Assembly: GCF_029227915.1 (NCBI RefSeq) | Contig: NC_079877.1 | Coordinates: 10,108,001 to 10,172,000 of the forward strand | Direction of reading: 5' to 3' | Source: Hydractinia symbiolongicarpus | Taxonomy: Eukaryota; Cnidaria; Hydrozoa; Anthoathecata; Hydractiniidae | Length of the DNA: 64,000 nucleotides | Part shown: in pieces, positions 11,569 through 26,299 of the stretch | How the letters are laid out: each line of letters begins with the position of its first letter | Position numbering within the stretch: the first letter of the stretch is position 1 | Notes under the pieces: model-generated | Databases searched by the model: none | The model's input: the letters and a program-made list of their open reading frames with translations, nothing else | Told to the model about the DNA's origin: nothing | Program-made: the position numbers and the translations under genes

Positions 11569-14500
11569 TCACATCAAACCCATATGGTAATGGTTTGTGT
11601 TGTCATGTGGCTCCATATGATAATCCTTAGGTGGCAACTCCACCGTAGTGTCTTTAACTGTATCATTTATGCCGTTTATTCTATTCTTATCATTATAGGA
11701 AGGATCACCATCTTCTTTTACAATTATTTTCATTGTATTTGATAAAGCCTTGTTTTCATCTGTATGTGTTTTTTCGATAGAAACACCATTGCATGTTTCT
11801 CCTTCTGGTGTGTTATCAGATAATATGCTGCCTTCAATGAAACGTTTTTCGTCTTCATATTCGGCATTTATTTTTTCTTGTTCGTTTCGCTTTTCATTTT
11901 TTTCGATCGCTCCGTTACTTGTATTGTGCACATTTGGATCATCCTTATTCACATCTCGTGTTGTATGAACTTTATTACTTTCATCTGTATTAATTTCGGA
12001 TTTGTTTATGTTTATATTTTCATCTTTATGTTCGTTTGAATCAGTTTTATTTTTTTTCTGTATATTCTTATTGTTGTCCTTTTCTGCGTTCGAAACTTTG
12101 TTTTTTGTTGGCTTGCGTTTTCCCGTTACCTAAGCAATAAAAGTTATTCCACGTGTATAGCTAGTACTTTTTCAACACTGCACGAACCCTTAAATATTTC
12201 TACTTATTTTCTTATTCACTTTTTTCAACCGAAAATAAGAGCCTTATTGTCTACGTAATCTCTTCAAGACTTAGGACGTTATTTGAGAAATAAAACTTAG
12301 TGAGTGGAGTCATCTTCGGTATGTGGAGTCATCTTCGGTATTCGTGCGTATATACAATTCCTAATATACTTAATATTATATAATTACAACACAACTCAGG
12401 TTACAATAACAAAATTTCTTACGTAATTTCCGTCTATGCTTCATAATAGTAGCACAATTATTCTTAGCTCGTGTAAGCATTTTAAGACTTGTTACCTTGC
12501 TGAGATTATACCTCTGAGTCTTATACCGATTCCAGGATAAAAACTTCCGGTTATCCCGAGCCAAAGGGGATTGACTTCGTCTATTTTTCCAGAAGAAAGC
12601 GTATAGATAGGTATAAGATTCTATGTCACTCAGTCAATCTTAATATTACTTTCTGAGTAATTTCCTCAACTTACAGGGAAGGGTGGGCGGGTTGTCTAAC
12701 CCGTACGAATAGAATTGACTTGTGAGTAAAAATGGGTGGGAAAGTTCTATTCAAGCATGCGCTATCAGGCGCATGCGTAACTTGCCTCGATTACTACGAA
12801 AATAAGTTACATTCTCACAAATATAATCTTAAATTTGAAAGAATTGGAAAATATGTGACATTGTTTCTGGATTAATTACCTGCTCATAATCTTTGTTACA
12901 TAAAGATTGAGGTCGATTTTTGCGCGGTAAAGAATAGTTCATTAGGTCTGGATTGTTAAACAGAGTCTCAAGCTAAAAAATAAAAATTTGAATCTGTAGC
13001 TACAATAAGAACTACAAAATCTGCATAAAAGAGAGTTATAGAGGAGGCACGCTGGTAAAAAACATTAGTGAACGAAACTTATCTGCCTAATTTTTTAAAT
13101 TATTGGTTTTTCGCGATAATGTAAAATAAACTTTAAAAGTATTCTATTCCTGTTTTTTTTTTACATTAGGAACGTTTAGACTTTGTTAAAACCAAACATG
13201 AAGAACAAAGCGTACCTCGTTCATGCCCATATTGCTCGCGTAGGATAAATTGGAACTTCTTGATGCTCTCCCATCATAACGAGACACTCCAACGGCCGAC
13301 ATTACGCTAACCATCGATGTCGAACTCACACTTCGACTCTCTTTCGAACTGTTAGCTGGATTATTGAAAAATTCATAAGACTCACTGCCTGTTAAGCTGC
13401 CATTATTGGAATTAGCGACTTTGGTTTTAGTAGCTGGATCACAATGATTTCTAACTTCTTCATCAGATTTCGTTTTTATTTCTTTTTTTAAAACTTCTGA
13501 GTCTTTGGAAATGATGACATGATTTTCTTTAGATTCACTTGTGTCGTTGACATCCAAGATTTGTCTTTCCAAAGTATGTATCATAGCTGTTGTTTTGGCG
13601 GGAGTGTTTTCTTCACTTGGTACCAGGTCTCTTAACGGCATGTTTACTAATTCCTGAAATAAATTTAGTTCTAAGTTATATTATACATATGTTGAATTTT
13701 CCAACGTTGACTTACGTAGAAAAATACGAATAATTCGTCAACGTTCAAAAACAAAGGAAGTAGGTTTAAGTTGTAGTAATCCTCTTGCTTTTTAACCTAG
13801 GGTATTTTTAACAACATGTCAAAAATTATGGTTAAATCTACACGTAAGTTCATTTATAATATTTTCCACAATGTAAGTTTTCTTATGTGAGAAATTCTTA
13901 ATATACAGTTTAATAATATTTTTTTAAGAATCGATTGGTTATATTGCGATTATTAGCTTTGCGCTGTATTGTCCTTCAGTAGTAACGTGTTGCATTGCTT
14001 TCGCAAGACAATTTCGCAAGGTGTCACAGGTACATGTCAATTTTATTCACTAAATTCTCGCGTGAAATTGATTACCTTTTCTGGTTCTTCTGTAAGTTGA
14101 GGATCCGTTTGAACAGTGTAACGATTATCAGAATTTGTTGTAGTCACACTAGTCAGTTGAACTGTGCATGTTGTGTCTTGGACATTTGATGCGAATGAAT
14201 AACTTTTGTTGCGCTGAAATTAAAACGTACTTTTATGATGGCACTACAACTTTACATCACTTGTCACACCTTAATAATAAAATGTGTTACACATATTTTC
14301 CAAAGCTGATATGTTGAAACTCATATAGCCTAACCGAGATATTGCTTAAAACGAATTAGTTCCTTTGTGCTCTTTCTACTTAGCGTTTCTGTACGCAACA
14401 GTTGCACTGTGCCAATCCTGTATCTATAATTGATATCCAGCTGTTTTAGAAAAAATTAAACTTTGCATTAATTTTTTTATCAGCACATGCTTCCATTGCA

Positions 14501-17500
14501 ATTATGAAATCAAGGAAGGAGTGATACTTCACTTTCCATTGCATTCGTGGGGCACAAGAGCGGAAGGGGAATACGCCACAAAAAGCGTGCTTGGCAAAAT
14601 TGTTTCATTAAGAATAAAAGGAATAAACCTGTATATACACGAGAGAAGAATATGGTCATATTCCTAATATATTCTAGGGGTACACACCTTATCGAATAAA
14701 AAAAATGTGGGAAATACCTTTTGAGACTAAACAATGTGGCACTAAACTTTCGTCTGACATGAATTATGGAAGAAAAGAACTTCCAGAAACTGGAAGACAA
14801 TTTAAGTTTATTAGTTTTTTTAGACTAAAATAGAATTTAAAGTTGTTAGTTACTACGTCAGAATCTTCAAGCTTGTCTTCTTTTAAATCATCATATTTGA
14901 CCATCTCTGGATAGCCTTCTGTTATGTTGTCATTTACGTAAAGATCCAACTAAAATATTTGTAAAGATTTTAATTAACATTTTCTGAACCACTAACTTTA
15001 TTTTTTCGGAAAAAAACTTGACAAAGTTCCTGTTTGTGTAATTGTTTAGGCTTACAGCGAATAAACAAATTAACAGGGAACAAATGTTTGCTTATATTAC
15101 AAATGTTAGCTTAGCTTCGACCCAATTAGCGTAAAATTGTCGTTTGACTAGTCAAAAAGCCAAAACCAAATACATACCTCTAAGCAAAAGACGCAGTAAA
15201 AAAAGAACAAAAATAATCCCTAAAACAAAGAAATAAAAGATAAGAACCAAAAAAATATTTCAAAACAGAAAAATAAATTGTGCCAACGTTTATACCTGCA
15301 CTCCCGAGCCCAATCCAAAAATCAATTGATAGTCCACTATCTTTGGATACCAAAATGTTTGCACACCAAATATCCAAATAACTGTCGTGATAACAAGCAT
15401 GAGGACCTGTGTTTTAATGCTGTACCTAAAACATAAAAATAAATTTGATATTTTTTTATGATCCTTGGTATGTTGAAAAAGTAATTATTTTAAAAAATAA
15501 ACATGCTTTTCGCGTTATCTAAGCCTTCATAATATAAAATGGTTTTACATAAAAAGGCTTTTCTTGTGAAAGAAGTATTATATTTTAAGATGTCTTTTAT
15601 TTTATCAAGCCACAACCAGTGAATGTTATGAGATGAATTATCAGTCATCTTTTAAAGAAAAACCTTTCACATTTAAACACCCTTTTCATTTGGGTGAGTT
15701 TGACTCACTTAGAACGTATTTGACTCACTGAGACCATTATGATAAAGATGGCTTGCAGCGGTTACTGGAGGCAGCAGTCCATTGAGGCAACAGACCATAG
15801 CAGTACACAGAAGAAACAATTATGGATCAACTTAATAAATTAAGTACCTGTTTAAAATACTAAGCTTAATTTCGAACTTCGCAAATTTTTAAGTCCGGGA
15901 AATTTCTTATATTTACTCATTGTGAAAGTCATGCCTCGCACAAGGCATTTTTTTCTTTATTCGCGAAAGTAAAATTAAAATATTTTGAGATTTTCTTGCC
16001 TCGCGAGATTTGTGACGCTAAAGTTTGTCTTATTGAATTAATTAATACCTTATCGAGGAAAAAAGGGTTGAAGCAAGGGACTAATGTATGAGGGTTGATA
16101 ACTTTTGAGGGTTGATAGTATTGCGTGATTAAAAGTTTTTCCGTCTAAATAAATACCTGATAATTAATACCTAATTAATACCAGATTAATACCTGGTTAA
16201 TCCAACTAACTTTAACCCGACTACTAATCTAGAATACTTGAATAATAAATCAATGGGCTGGTCCTGATATTAACTAAGGAACTTTATTTATTACAGAAAA
16301 AGAATAGGGCGATAATAAAATACACAGAAATATGATATTTGTAAATAATTAGCTATTTTTTTCTTCGTCTGAAACTTAATGTTGTTAGTCGGGGGAAAAC
16401 GACTAGTCTTATGCATTGGCAATTTTAGAGAAGTTACGGAAACTTAAGCACTACCTCTACTATAAACAAAATGAAGAAGATATTCCAAATCACGGACACC
16501 TTCCTAATGCTCGTTATGTCTTTATTTTTTGACATTGCTGAACAAATTATGTCTTGTTTCCTGCCTATTTTGATCATTGACGATTTGCATTTTGGATATG
16601 CCTTTTCAAATGGTTCATTGGTTGTTTATGGTAGCGTCAACGGTATTCTAGTCTTTATTTTAATATATCGCAAATTATCAAATAAGAAGGGTATTCTAAT
16701 TTCAAGATTCGCATATTTTATTCTTATTAAAGGTTGCCTTAAAAACAGTAGTAGAGAGTACATGTAAATGAGAAGTGTACTTTTACTCCTTGGAGAAAAA
16801 AAAAATCTTTTAGCACTTACCACACAGCTTCATTTGGGGTTTTTGAATTCGTCATTTGGCTTGACTCACTGAATGCTATGTAAATCGACACTGTTAGCAT
16901 ATATGTTGAATACTGAAAGTTGAAAGAAAGTAGAAAAAGTAAAAAAGACGAAAGGTTGAAAGTTAATGTGTCAAAGACATAGTTATCATTGTTTAGCTAA
17001 TAGTTTGTCAGAAACTCGAATATTTGACGTTTTATAGAAAATTATTGCTCTTAACACATCTATACATGACAAAACGTTACGCAAACTATTTCTCACCAGG
17101 ATCATGCAGAGGGACGGTATAACTAACGCCCAGATAATGTGGTCTGACTCCCAACAAGTATATGCGATGGATCTGAAATATAAGTCAACACACGATCGAG
17201 TATCTATTATACGGAAATTAAATAGGGTGAAAGGGTATGGAAAATGCATTATAGATTAATAATTAATGATAAGTGGGGAAAATAGGAAGTATCGATATTT
17301 TGTAGAAAATCCTTTAAAAATGAGTTACTACGTTAAACGACATATAACTGCAATGCAACATTGTTCTTAACTAACAAAGGAGGGTGGAGGGGGGAGGGGG
17401 CAGCAGTTCTCTTTCTGTTTTTTTTCTCATATTTCACAGAATTAAGCCTACAATAAGGGATATGGGATAAACTGCGTAGATTTCCTTTGCACCAGCTGTC

Positions 17501-20500
17501 CGAAAATATGTTCCTGTGCCACCACTTTTTTGACATGAAGAACTGTCAAGAAAACAATATAAATATTTCCTTAGAGGTAAATACACCTCCCTTGCAAAGC
17601 AAATGATTTATAAGAAAATAATTTAGCATGGCATAGTAACTAAAAACTGTTGAAAAATATGTTCAAGAAAATGTTAAGTGTTTGTTTAGATATATGACCA
17701 TAACAACATTTTGTTTGTTCTTGCATTTTTATTATTCTTTACGTTTTTATATTTACTTTTTTCGTTGATTTTATTGCTAACAATTATATAAAAAAACGTA
17801 CCCCAATTTTGAATTTAGCGATAAACCAAGGATGAGTGCTAACAACATAAAAGGGACTGGAAAACCTAAAATATAAAATTATACAGGTAGCTAGAGTGTA
17901 TGGTGTAATTGAGTAAGTGGTGTAAAAATTCCACTAAATATATACATATTGCCTTGGTCAGTAACGGTAACTTACACCAAACAATGAACGCGATTTTCAT
18001 AAAACTAAGTTTCACATAACGACGTCGTATACACGATAGAATATAATATGTGTCCATACATATCCACCCAAAACATACCAACACGATGTAATGGAGAAGT
18101 ATGGTGACAATGCGACATTCATTCTAGAAACACGATATTTTGGAAGAAAAGGAATGAATATTAGCAAAAGTGTTTAAACTGAAAAAAATTGAGCGTTAAT
18201 ATTTACTATTTTTTAAGATAGGGCGAACTTGTGTTAATATATTCCATATATGATTTTTCAATACAGTAGCGTCCACGTGAGGTGTAATCAAAGTTCAACA
18301 AGGTACAAAAGGTCTTAATAATATTTCTGTGTAACTATAAAGTGCTAACTTGGTATCGCTAGGAATATAAAAAATACAGTATATATACTTCACCTGACTA
18401 GAAAGTCCTTGAAGGCCTGTAAGAACAACGATGTTTGTTAAGACAATAGAAATAGCAAAATGTTGTTTGATCTTTAATGGTCGCGTTTTCACTCTAGTAA
18501 GAAATACATAATATTAATTGCCTTAAGGACTGGATATTTAGTGATTGGCCATGAATTTAGCGTGGCCTAAAATATATTCTAAAGAAAAATGATTTCAATT
18601 TTTGTTACTTAAGTCTGTATTTTTATAGGCCGTTGTTAGGTAGCAATGCTAAGATAAATTTCGGACATATGTAAAGAATTGAAATACAATGCTGGAAATT
18701 AAGTTCTTCATATTGCTAATAAACATCAGTGAGAGTTGAAGCTATGTACATAGCGCATTATTAGTTTTTTTTATCAATTCTTTTGCTTTACAAACAGTAT
18801 AAGAAGTAAGGGCGTGTATTATAAATATTTTGACTCACCTAAAACAACTGAGAACCACCACTGTACTCAATGAGAATAAAATGGACACACTGCAGCCAAC
18901 AATACTAGCTGACAACAACAAAGATTCCATTTCTGCCTGTCAAATCCTTATCTTTGTCACTTGTCACGTGCCGCTTGTTGTCCTTGGTGATTGTTGAAGT
19001 TTTTTATCACTACAAAAAATTTAAATAATTAGGAAAAAATACTAATATAAATATATTTCCTTTTCTTTTCTTTTTTAATTTTAATTTTAGACATTATATC
19101 GTAAACAACGTCATAATAATTAAACCCAGTTGAAAGAGCATTTTTCAAATTAGCTAAGCTCTGACAAAAACAAGACATGTGCGGTGTCGTCCTTTTTAAC
19201 AAAGCAAACACATAACTTGCTTAAGCTGTTAGCAACGTGTTGTAGTACAACAGGCACTTTCCTTCGTCGTTTTATAGTATTTACAGAAACAACAAGAATT
19301 TAAACCTAACTTATCCAATGCAAACATATTACGTAACTTAGAACAAATAGAAATGGACAAAACGTGATTAAATATTCATCTGGTCCGCAGTTTATAAAAT
19401 CACTTAAAACCACATTTTATTTTAAGCTGTTACAAAATATTTGCTGAATTTCGATTTTTTACGCTTATATTTTAAATGAAATAAAACATTATTTAGGAAT
19501 ATATAATAAAAATATATAATTTAACAATATAGCTAGACACATTAAACATCAAATTATAAATAAAGTATTGCTAGCTCCCCAAGTATAAGAAAAAAAACAC
19601 ATACATTAATCAAATATTATAAATGCAATGTATCCAACTATAAAAAACATTAAAAGAAGTTTCATTCACATACTTGTCTCTTGATCATTTTACGTTTATA
19701 TAATAGTTGTAATAATTTACTGTTAACAGATACAATTTTAAAAAACGCCTACCTAAGGAAGGGCGTTTAAAAAAGGAGGCGTTTATACAAGGTGCGTTAA
19801 ATATAAGTATTACGTAACATATAGTAAGAATGTGTTTTTCTGTTCCCTTCGTGAGTGACGTAGAAAGTTTACACTTCTGTTTTCTTCGAAAATAACACAT
19901 TCAAGAATACATTGGCCAGCAAGCACTAAAATATCGAATTTGATATTGTGTATTTTTCATTTGCTCTTTGACAATTTGTAAGTATAATTATATACACGAT
20001 GCAAATCTTTACCTCAAGCTTCGTAACTTGTTTTCTTACGGAGTTAGCCTATTAGAACTGGCAGCTCAGCCATGTAACACGACACTGCCAATACACGTCG
20101 CTGGAACCAACATTTATTATAACAATATTCGCATACATACGTTACTTAACACTCACGTGAGACCCATCCTCGTCCCCAGGGTTTGTTGCCTATGTCAAAG
20201 CCGCTACCGCTTACTTGACGGTCTCGGATGTCAAAAAGGCAAAAAACCCTGGGAACGAAGTTAGCGTGGGACCATAAATATCTGTTGAGCGATTAAAGAG
20301 CCTACAAGTGACAATGACCCCGTCTCCTGGGGTCTATTGCAATCCATCTATTTAAGAAAAAGTCTCTCATAATAAGGGGTAATACGCGTTTTGGATAGTC
20401 AAGTAACCAAGAAAACGTATAGCAAGTTTCATAAGAAAAGCATAAGTAGCACGATAAAAATAAAATGTGTATATTATAAATTCTGTTATGTGACGTCACT

Positions 20501-20622
20501 TCTGATTCCAGTGACGTCATAATAATAACAGCCGAACTAATTTGTATCACGATGCTTCTTGATTGTGTCAAGCGTCATGACTTAATCAGTATTAAAGAAT
20601 AATTTACCTTGGAAAATTCCAT
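11569..20622 (-). CDS. Adhesion/secretin-like 7TM receptor (class B-type GPCR), 14 exons
   Basis: Exons by GT-AG sites with matching phases: 20608-20622 (start, tentative), 18839-18936, 18394-18493, 17976-18123, 17802-17865, 17097-17172, 16821-16912, 15296-15425, 15178-15219, 14854-14949, 14076-14213, 13216-13653, 12880-12972, 11569-12129. Together they give about 696 codons. TM1 is SASIVGCSVSILFSLSTVVVL; TM2 contains HFAISIVLTNIVVL; TM3 starts ECRIVTILLHY; the second outer loop has the class-B TCW motif; TM6 is VLMLVITTVIWIFG; TM7 ends GLFLFFFYC. The tail of about 370 residues is hydrophilic, rich in Ser, Asn, Lys and Glu, and ends at TGA. It is a plasma-membrane receptor; ligand and G protein are unknown. 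No GPS or other ectodomain exon was found, so either the receptor is nearly N-terminus-free or such exons were missed. Exons 2-14 are firm; exon 1 is weaker. Confidence 0.75.
17379..17400 (+). other. G-rich run in receptor intron
   Basis: A block of G runs (GGAGGGTGGAGGGGGGAGGG…) stands out in AT-rich DNA and could form a G-quadruplex on the plus strand, opposite the receptor's sense strand. Confidence 0.5.
20171..20257. repeat. Small MITE-like element with inverted ends
   Basis: Ends CGTCCCCAGGGTTTGTTGCC (20171-20190) and its near-complement (20238-20257) enclose about 47 bp. A related end (ccctgggacgagg) recurs near 61458. Confidence 0.5.
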
Positions 20623-20755
20623 TCCTTTTCAAATTAAGCTGACTCCCAGCTTGTTCCTCGAAAGCTGTTTTAAGGTCTGCTTCTATTCAATCCTTTTGGT
20701 AAAGATGTCAAATGTTGATCGTCTTTGAGCATCGACAACTTTCAGTGCTTAACTC

Positions 20756-20763
20756 TATTTATA
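20756..20763 (-). promoter_or_regulatory. TATA box, candidate receptor promoter
   Basis: On the minus strand this reads TATAAATA, about 135 nt upstream of the tentative first coding ATG (20620-20622), which is followed by a good donor (AAG|GTAAAT). It supports a transcript starting near 20730. Confidence 0.35.
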
Positions 20764-23700
20764 TGGGGTTGGTGACTTATTTACAACTCCTAAAATGCTG
20801 CTCCAACAAGGCTAAAATATTTAGTATTTCTATTGGACAACTTTTTATGTAAAATATTCAAAACTTCGTTTTGGGAGTTACCATGGCAAACACATTGCTA
20901 AACATTTCCTGTTTTTTCAACATTGTTTTTATTCACATTCTGTATCGTTCTTAAGGAATATTTATAAAGAGCAATAATACAGAAATCATGCAGAAAACAC
21001 ATTTTTCGTGCAAGCCGTTCCGATCGACTCAATTCTAAGAAAAATAATAACGTCATAGCAATATTGCTAACGTCAGCAACTTTTTATCCCTATTAATTAA
21101 TTTTATTTTGCTATGATAGAGTTTCATCAAGATTGCTACAGCATTTCTAAAGGTTTTTTGAATCCACCTCACTCCCTCATCTCCTAGATGTTGTTTGGAT
21201 AGTAAAAAAGCCTAGTATAAAACTTTTGCCAATAGAAGATGACTAAGCCATGAAAAAAAATCTGTTGTTTGTGAATTAAAAAACCGAGATAAACTTTCAA
21301 AAATTATTTAAGTCACAGTAGCCATAAAGAAAAAGGCTACAATTCCTAAGAACATGTAAATTGTAACATGAAAGTTAGCAAATTTTACAGTTTGTTGCCA
21401 CAAGTAGGCAAATTTTTATAATAGATTCATGCATTTGAATTTGTTAAGATGTTTCCAGCAAACTTACCGCTTAGCAATTGGGTTAGTTGTTTAGACTCAA
21501 ACTCTCACAATGTGCTAATTGTTGCTGATGTCAGTGTGACCATTTTTCTTCAATTGTGAGGCCTTTTTGGGCCCTAACGTGGATTATCATGTAAAGCGGA
21601 CGTAGTTAAAGGTACGACTGGCGCATTTTAAACCCTGCTTATCGAACCTACACATATGAGAGTGTTATTGTCTCAACATCTTTGTGAGGGATCGTAGACA
21701 TCCAAGGCCAACTGTAACAAAGGTAATGCCACAAATAGTCTTCTAAAAAAACATCCGATAATTTTAGATTTTTTTAACGTAATAAAAAGAAGAGAAATAA
21801 CAAATGAATAATACCTCAGCGTCTTGCATTTATTACCCATTGTTTTTTTTTAATAAATGAAAATTATTTTTTAGATATGAGTAGATTATGCACGAAGTAG
21901 CTACGCATAACTGATCGATCCTTCTAAAGTTTTTTAATCTCGCGACTCTAAGCAAATTACTTCTTTTCCAGTAAAAAAGAGTTAATATTTAACACGCAAT
22001 AAAAGTTAGTAGCCACATTTCATTGCCATATATTCTAAATTGGTTCCCTATTAAATATAATCTACACTGTGTCAACTCAATTCTAACGTACTAAAACAAA
22101 CCCGTCAAAATGCATGTAACTTCTCAAATAAAAGCCTAAATTAAGTGCGTGTAGAAACTAAAAATCTTCTTTTTTTCTACGCATGAAAAGAACAATCATT
22201 TCGTTAATAAAATATTTGTTTCTTGTTTTGTTATCATGGTTGCACCTGTCTAAACGTTATGGCTTGTGAAACTTCAACTTTTGATCTTTAAATTATATTA
22301 ATTCACAGACAATTGGCCCGTAGAGAAATTTAACTACACTTGAATATATATATATTGTTTTTACATCGCAAGATATATAATGAATGCGTCAATACTCGGA
22401 GCTCTGATGGCTTCTAAATTTCTACTTTCACCGATGTAAACAAAGTTGTATCAGTTGGTGCGTCTAAAAAGTTTGTATCACAGAAATATGTACACCAATA
22501 TTCTTACAGGACTGTGGATTAACCATGACCATTTCAGCAAAATGTGTGTTCTATTCACATAATAAATGACCAAAATTGTCGGCAGTGAACAATAACGTGT
22601 AAATGTTAAGAAATTATTGGGTCTGATGTAGAAACTTAAAACCGATAAAGCATGCTACAAGTTTAAAACACATGTATCCAAGTTTTATAGACGTAACAAA
22701 AATACGGGAACGTTTTTTATGCTTTACTTAAACGAAATCTTAACTCTGAAGACATGTCAAGTATAACAATTAAATTAAATTATAACCAGTTTTACATTTC
22801 AATTATAGGTCACCAACATGGTCAAATTGTTTGGGCACTAAACTTTATAGGGACAAAAGCAAAGCCAACTTATATTCATATGTATTCATTAAGAATAGGT
22901 TGTTACTAGAATAAGCAATGTGTTGGCAAAATTATAAACCTAAACTATGACTTTAATTATTTTAAACCAAGTCACTTTATGAATATTTTCTTTGATACCA
23001 AATCCAGTTTATGTTAGACACACTTCATGTAAAGATGTAGAACTTGTGTATATTATAAATTTACTTTCACCTATTACTAACAAATATTCGAATAAACACA
23101 TCTGTTGAACGATAAATAATGTTACTTGAATAGCGTTAACAAACGATTCAGATTCTGTGCACAATACAGAAAAGTCACAGGTGATGGAAATGTATTTGAA
23201 AAGAAACCTTAAATTAAAATATATTATCTATCTGTTATTATTTCTTGGGAAAACTGTGACCAATATTGAAAACCATGCCTTGCCTTTTCTCACAATGCAA
23301 TTGCATGCTATTCAGTGGAACAAAAAAAAACTATTTAAATTATATAAGTCGTGTTGTTATGAAGGCAGCATAGATGTTTTGATATTATACCCAATTTTTT
23401 ATGAAGTTAACGCAATATCAAACAGAGAAAAGGTTACTATAAAAATTCCAAGGATTGATGGGAAGCCGTTACTGCATTTTTAATCCTGGATCGGGAGATG
23501 TGTCTGAAATTTGACCAGTGAAAATGTCTGTTAGACCAAAAATTATGCATAATGTTGGATTTAAAAACTAAAGAGCCACATAAGACAGATAGTTAACCTT
23601 GTCACAGCTATGTCAAGTGAACTATAAATTGTTATATTTTAAGGAATTAGCTTCATATTTTCTGATTTTAACTCCGAAAATGAATTTTAAAATAAATATG

Positions 23701-26299
23701 TTAAAATCATCTTAATAAATTGGTTGCATCGTTTAAATATTTTCTCATTGATAAAATACATTGCCTGTATTATGGAGGGAGTAAAGTGAAACATTGGTAA
23801 AGTCGGGAATAATTAGCTATCAAATAACTTGGAATATTTTAACTTTTAAAGTTTCTGATAAAAATACGAGAATTCCTTCAGTATTTTATTACCAAGCAAC
23901 AAACCGCCCACCGCAGTGGCTAATATAAATTCACATAAAAAATAAAATCCTGATTAGTGTATTAAATACTTACATGCAAAATATTGATTGATTCTGCCAG
24001 CGCCTACCATAAGAAATAAATGCTTACCAACACATGCTAAAAAGGTTTCAATAACACTCTATTTACTGGTCAGTAACTTTCTAATTTGCACTGCGCGTGG
24101 AATACTTTCTTCCAGTTCTTTTCGTTACCATTTTGTTCTAGTAAAAGTATTCCTTGTTTTAGTGGGAATGCATTGTCATGGCAATAGAACGTTAATAATT
24201 TAAATCCCTTTATCATAGCGCTTTTTGAATGAATTTTTATTTATTAGTGATAAAAAAGCAATGTAAAAAGAAATTGAATATTATGTATAACAATAAGAAA
24301 TAGTACGAGCGAAGTAAAAGCATAAAGAAAGCAAAAGATGTACCGATAAAGAATTTCTGGTGTTTTATACATCTGCCTTTTTCTTTTTCATTTTGTTTAT
24401 AAAAGAAAATTTTGAAAAGCCTAGTTTTTAGATTTTGTTAACAGTGTTGAACTTTTATTCTTTGTTCAGATTTTTCTAGCGAGTTGGACTTCTTAATATA
24501 ACGAGTAGCCCCAATGATGGTTAGACAGTACCTTGAGCATCAAGTAAAATACAATATTCCGATTGAGTAATTTCTAATGCAAGAAGAAAATTGAATAATA
24601 GCGGAGTTTTGGGCTTAAAAACACAGCCAATTTTTTTTTAACTTCGCAATAATGTTTTGTTGCATCCTATTCCAGGATTTCGTTTTCGTTTCGTCTTTCT
24701 CTCAATTGGCTATGGAGGACACAGAATAAAAGTTTCCATAAGAAATCCTAGCTCTGAAAATGCAGATATGCAAATTTTGTGCTTTATTTTGGTTTCCAAA
24801 TCTATTCAATTTGAATTTTTTTAAATAAAAAGCACAAAAAAGTCCCAGCTGTGAGATAGGGCTAAGGGAATATTGCATGTATTGTGTCTATTTATTTTGA
24901 TTTTTATCAATACATATTTGCAGTACAATGCATTCTCATTTTTAACGGCGAAATTTTCTTAACTTTTGCAGGTTAAAATAAGTTAAGTGAAAAAAATACA
25001 TTTTTTTATTGATTTATTAAATTTAATCTTATTATTTTGATTCGATCATGCTGAAAGAAAACGTGAAGTGGGAAATAAGACACTCACGTAATTTTTTCAT
25101 AGAAAATCAAAGAAAATGATTAACTTATGATGATTTGATTTAATTATGAAGGGCAGAGATGCATATCTATTCTCCATAATAATAACCATTGTGTTTTTCT
25201 GTTTGTAATTTTGTTTAAAGCGCATGAAATTTATTACGGAATTCTTGCAGAACCGGATTTTTACCGGTTTTTGTTTTGACCTTTTGTGCGTAGTTGAGCA
25301 ATCACGAAGACCGATTTTAATGAATAGCCAATCAGCAAGTTTTTTGGGGCTTCGACCTGATGACAAAGGATTCAGTAACAATCTAAGCCAGCGTGGCCAT
25401 AGCAATTTTGATAGCTGTGACTTTGATGTTGGTAGGTCTTTTAGCTTCCCTCACAAATGAAAAAAAATTATAAGGCTGTTATGTACACATGACTATACAA
25501 TGTGAAACAGGTGAATTAAAAAGTTTAACTTAAAAGAAATTAAGAAAATTCCCAGGCTTAGACTTGTGAAAAAATAATTTAGTTGAAGGACCGTGTAAAA
25601 ATCCAAAAACATCGAAAAAAATATTTGGTTTAGGAACACGCCTATTAGGGCATCGCTAACATTTCGCAAACTTTGTTCAGTTCCAATATATCCTGGTTTA
25701 TTTTAAGGCAACTCGGTTTATTTCTTAGATAGCTTGGCTTAGTCAACTTGATTTAATTCTCACACAACATAGTTTAGTTCTCGGATAACTTGGCTCAGTT
25801 CTTAGTCAACTTAGCTTAGTTCCAAAGTATCTTCGCATTACTAACTAAAGAATGTTGGTTTATCTTAGAGAAAACATAGTTACGCTTGAGAGACATTGTT
25901 TGCATCTTGATGAGTTATTTGGACAAGCGGATCAACTTTGTTTAAGAATGAAATTATCATTCGAAAAGTTAAACTTTATTCACAATAATAGCGAAACCAT
26001 TTGGTTTATACTACGTTTACTTAGGGTAAACTTGATTCACAGCATTGTATGTTACTTGCAATAATCTGTTTATATGCCAAATTTTCGTTTCAGAAATGTC
26101 TTAATCTGTTTCCCCCATTGCATAAACCGGTAAACCAAATAATGTATAACACTCAGACATTTTTCAGGACAAAAAATGAATTTTCGGGAAAGAGAAATTA
26201 AAAATAAAAATAAACAAAAAATTGAAGCTCACATATTTATAACACGAGATTTCTTGTTGTGCGGTAACGGATATTGAATTAAATTTCTGACCCAGCTTT

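Noticed and set aside
15180-15377. 65-codon minus-strand frame as a separate gene
   Set aside because: It crosses the intron between receptor exons 15296-15425 and 15178-15219; only the exon parts are coding, partly in another frame.
16471-16767. 98-codon plus-strand frame with hydrophobic stretches
   Set aside because: It lies antisense within an intron of the receptor gene, with no family resemblance.
23157-23483. 108-codon plus-strand frame
   Set aside because: Rich in Lys, Asn and Ile from AT bias, no motif, no supporting neighbours.
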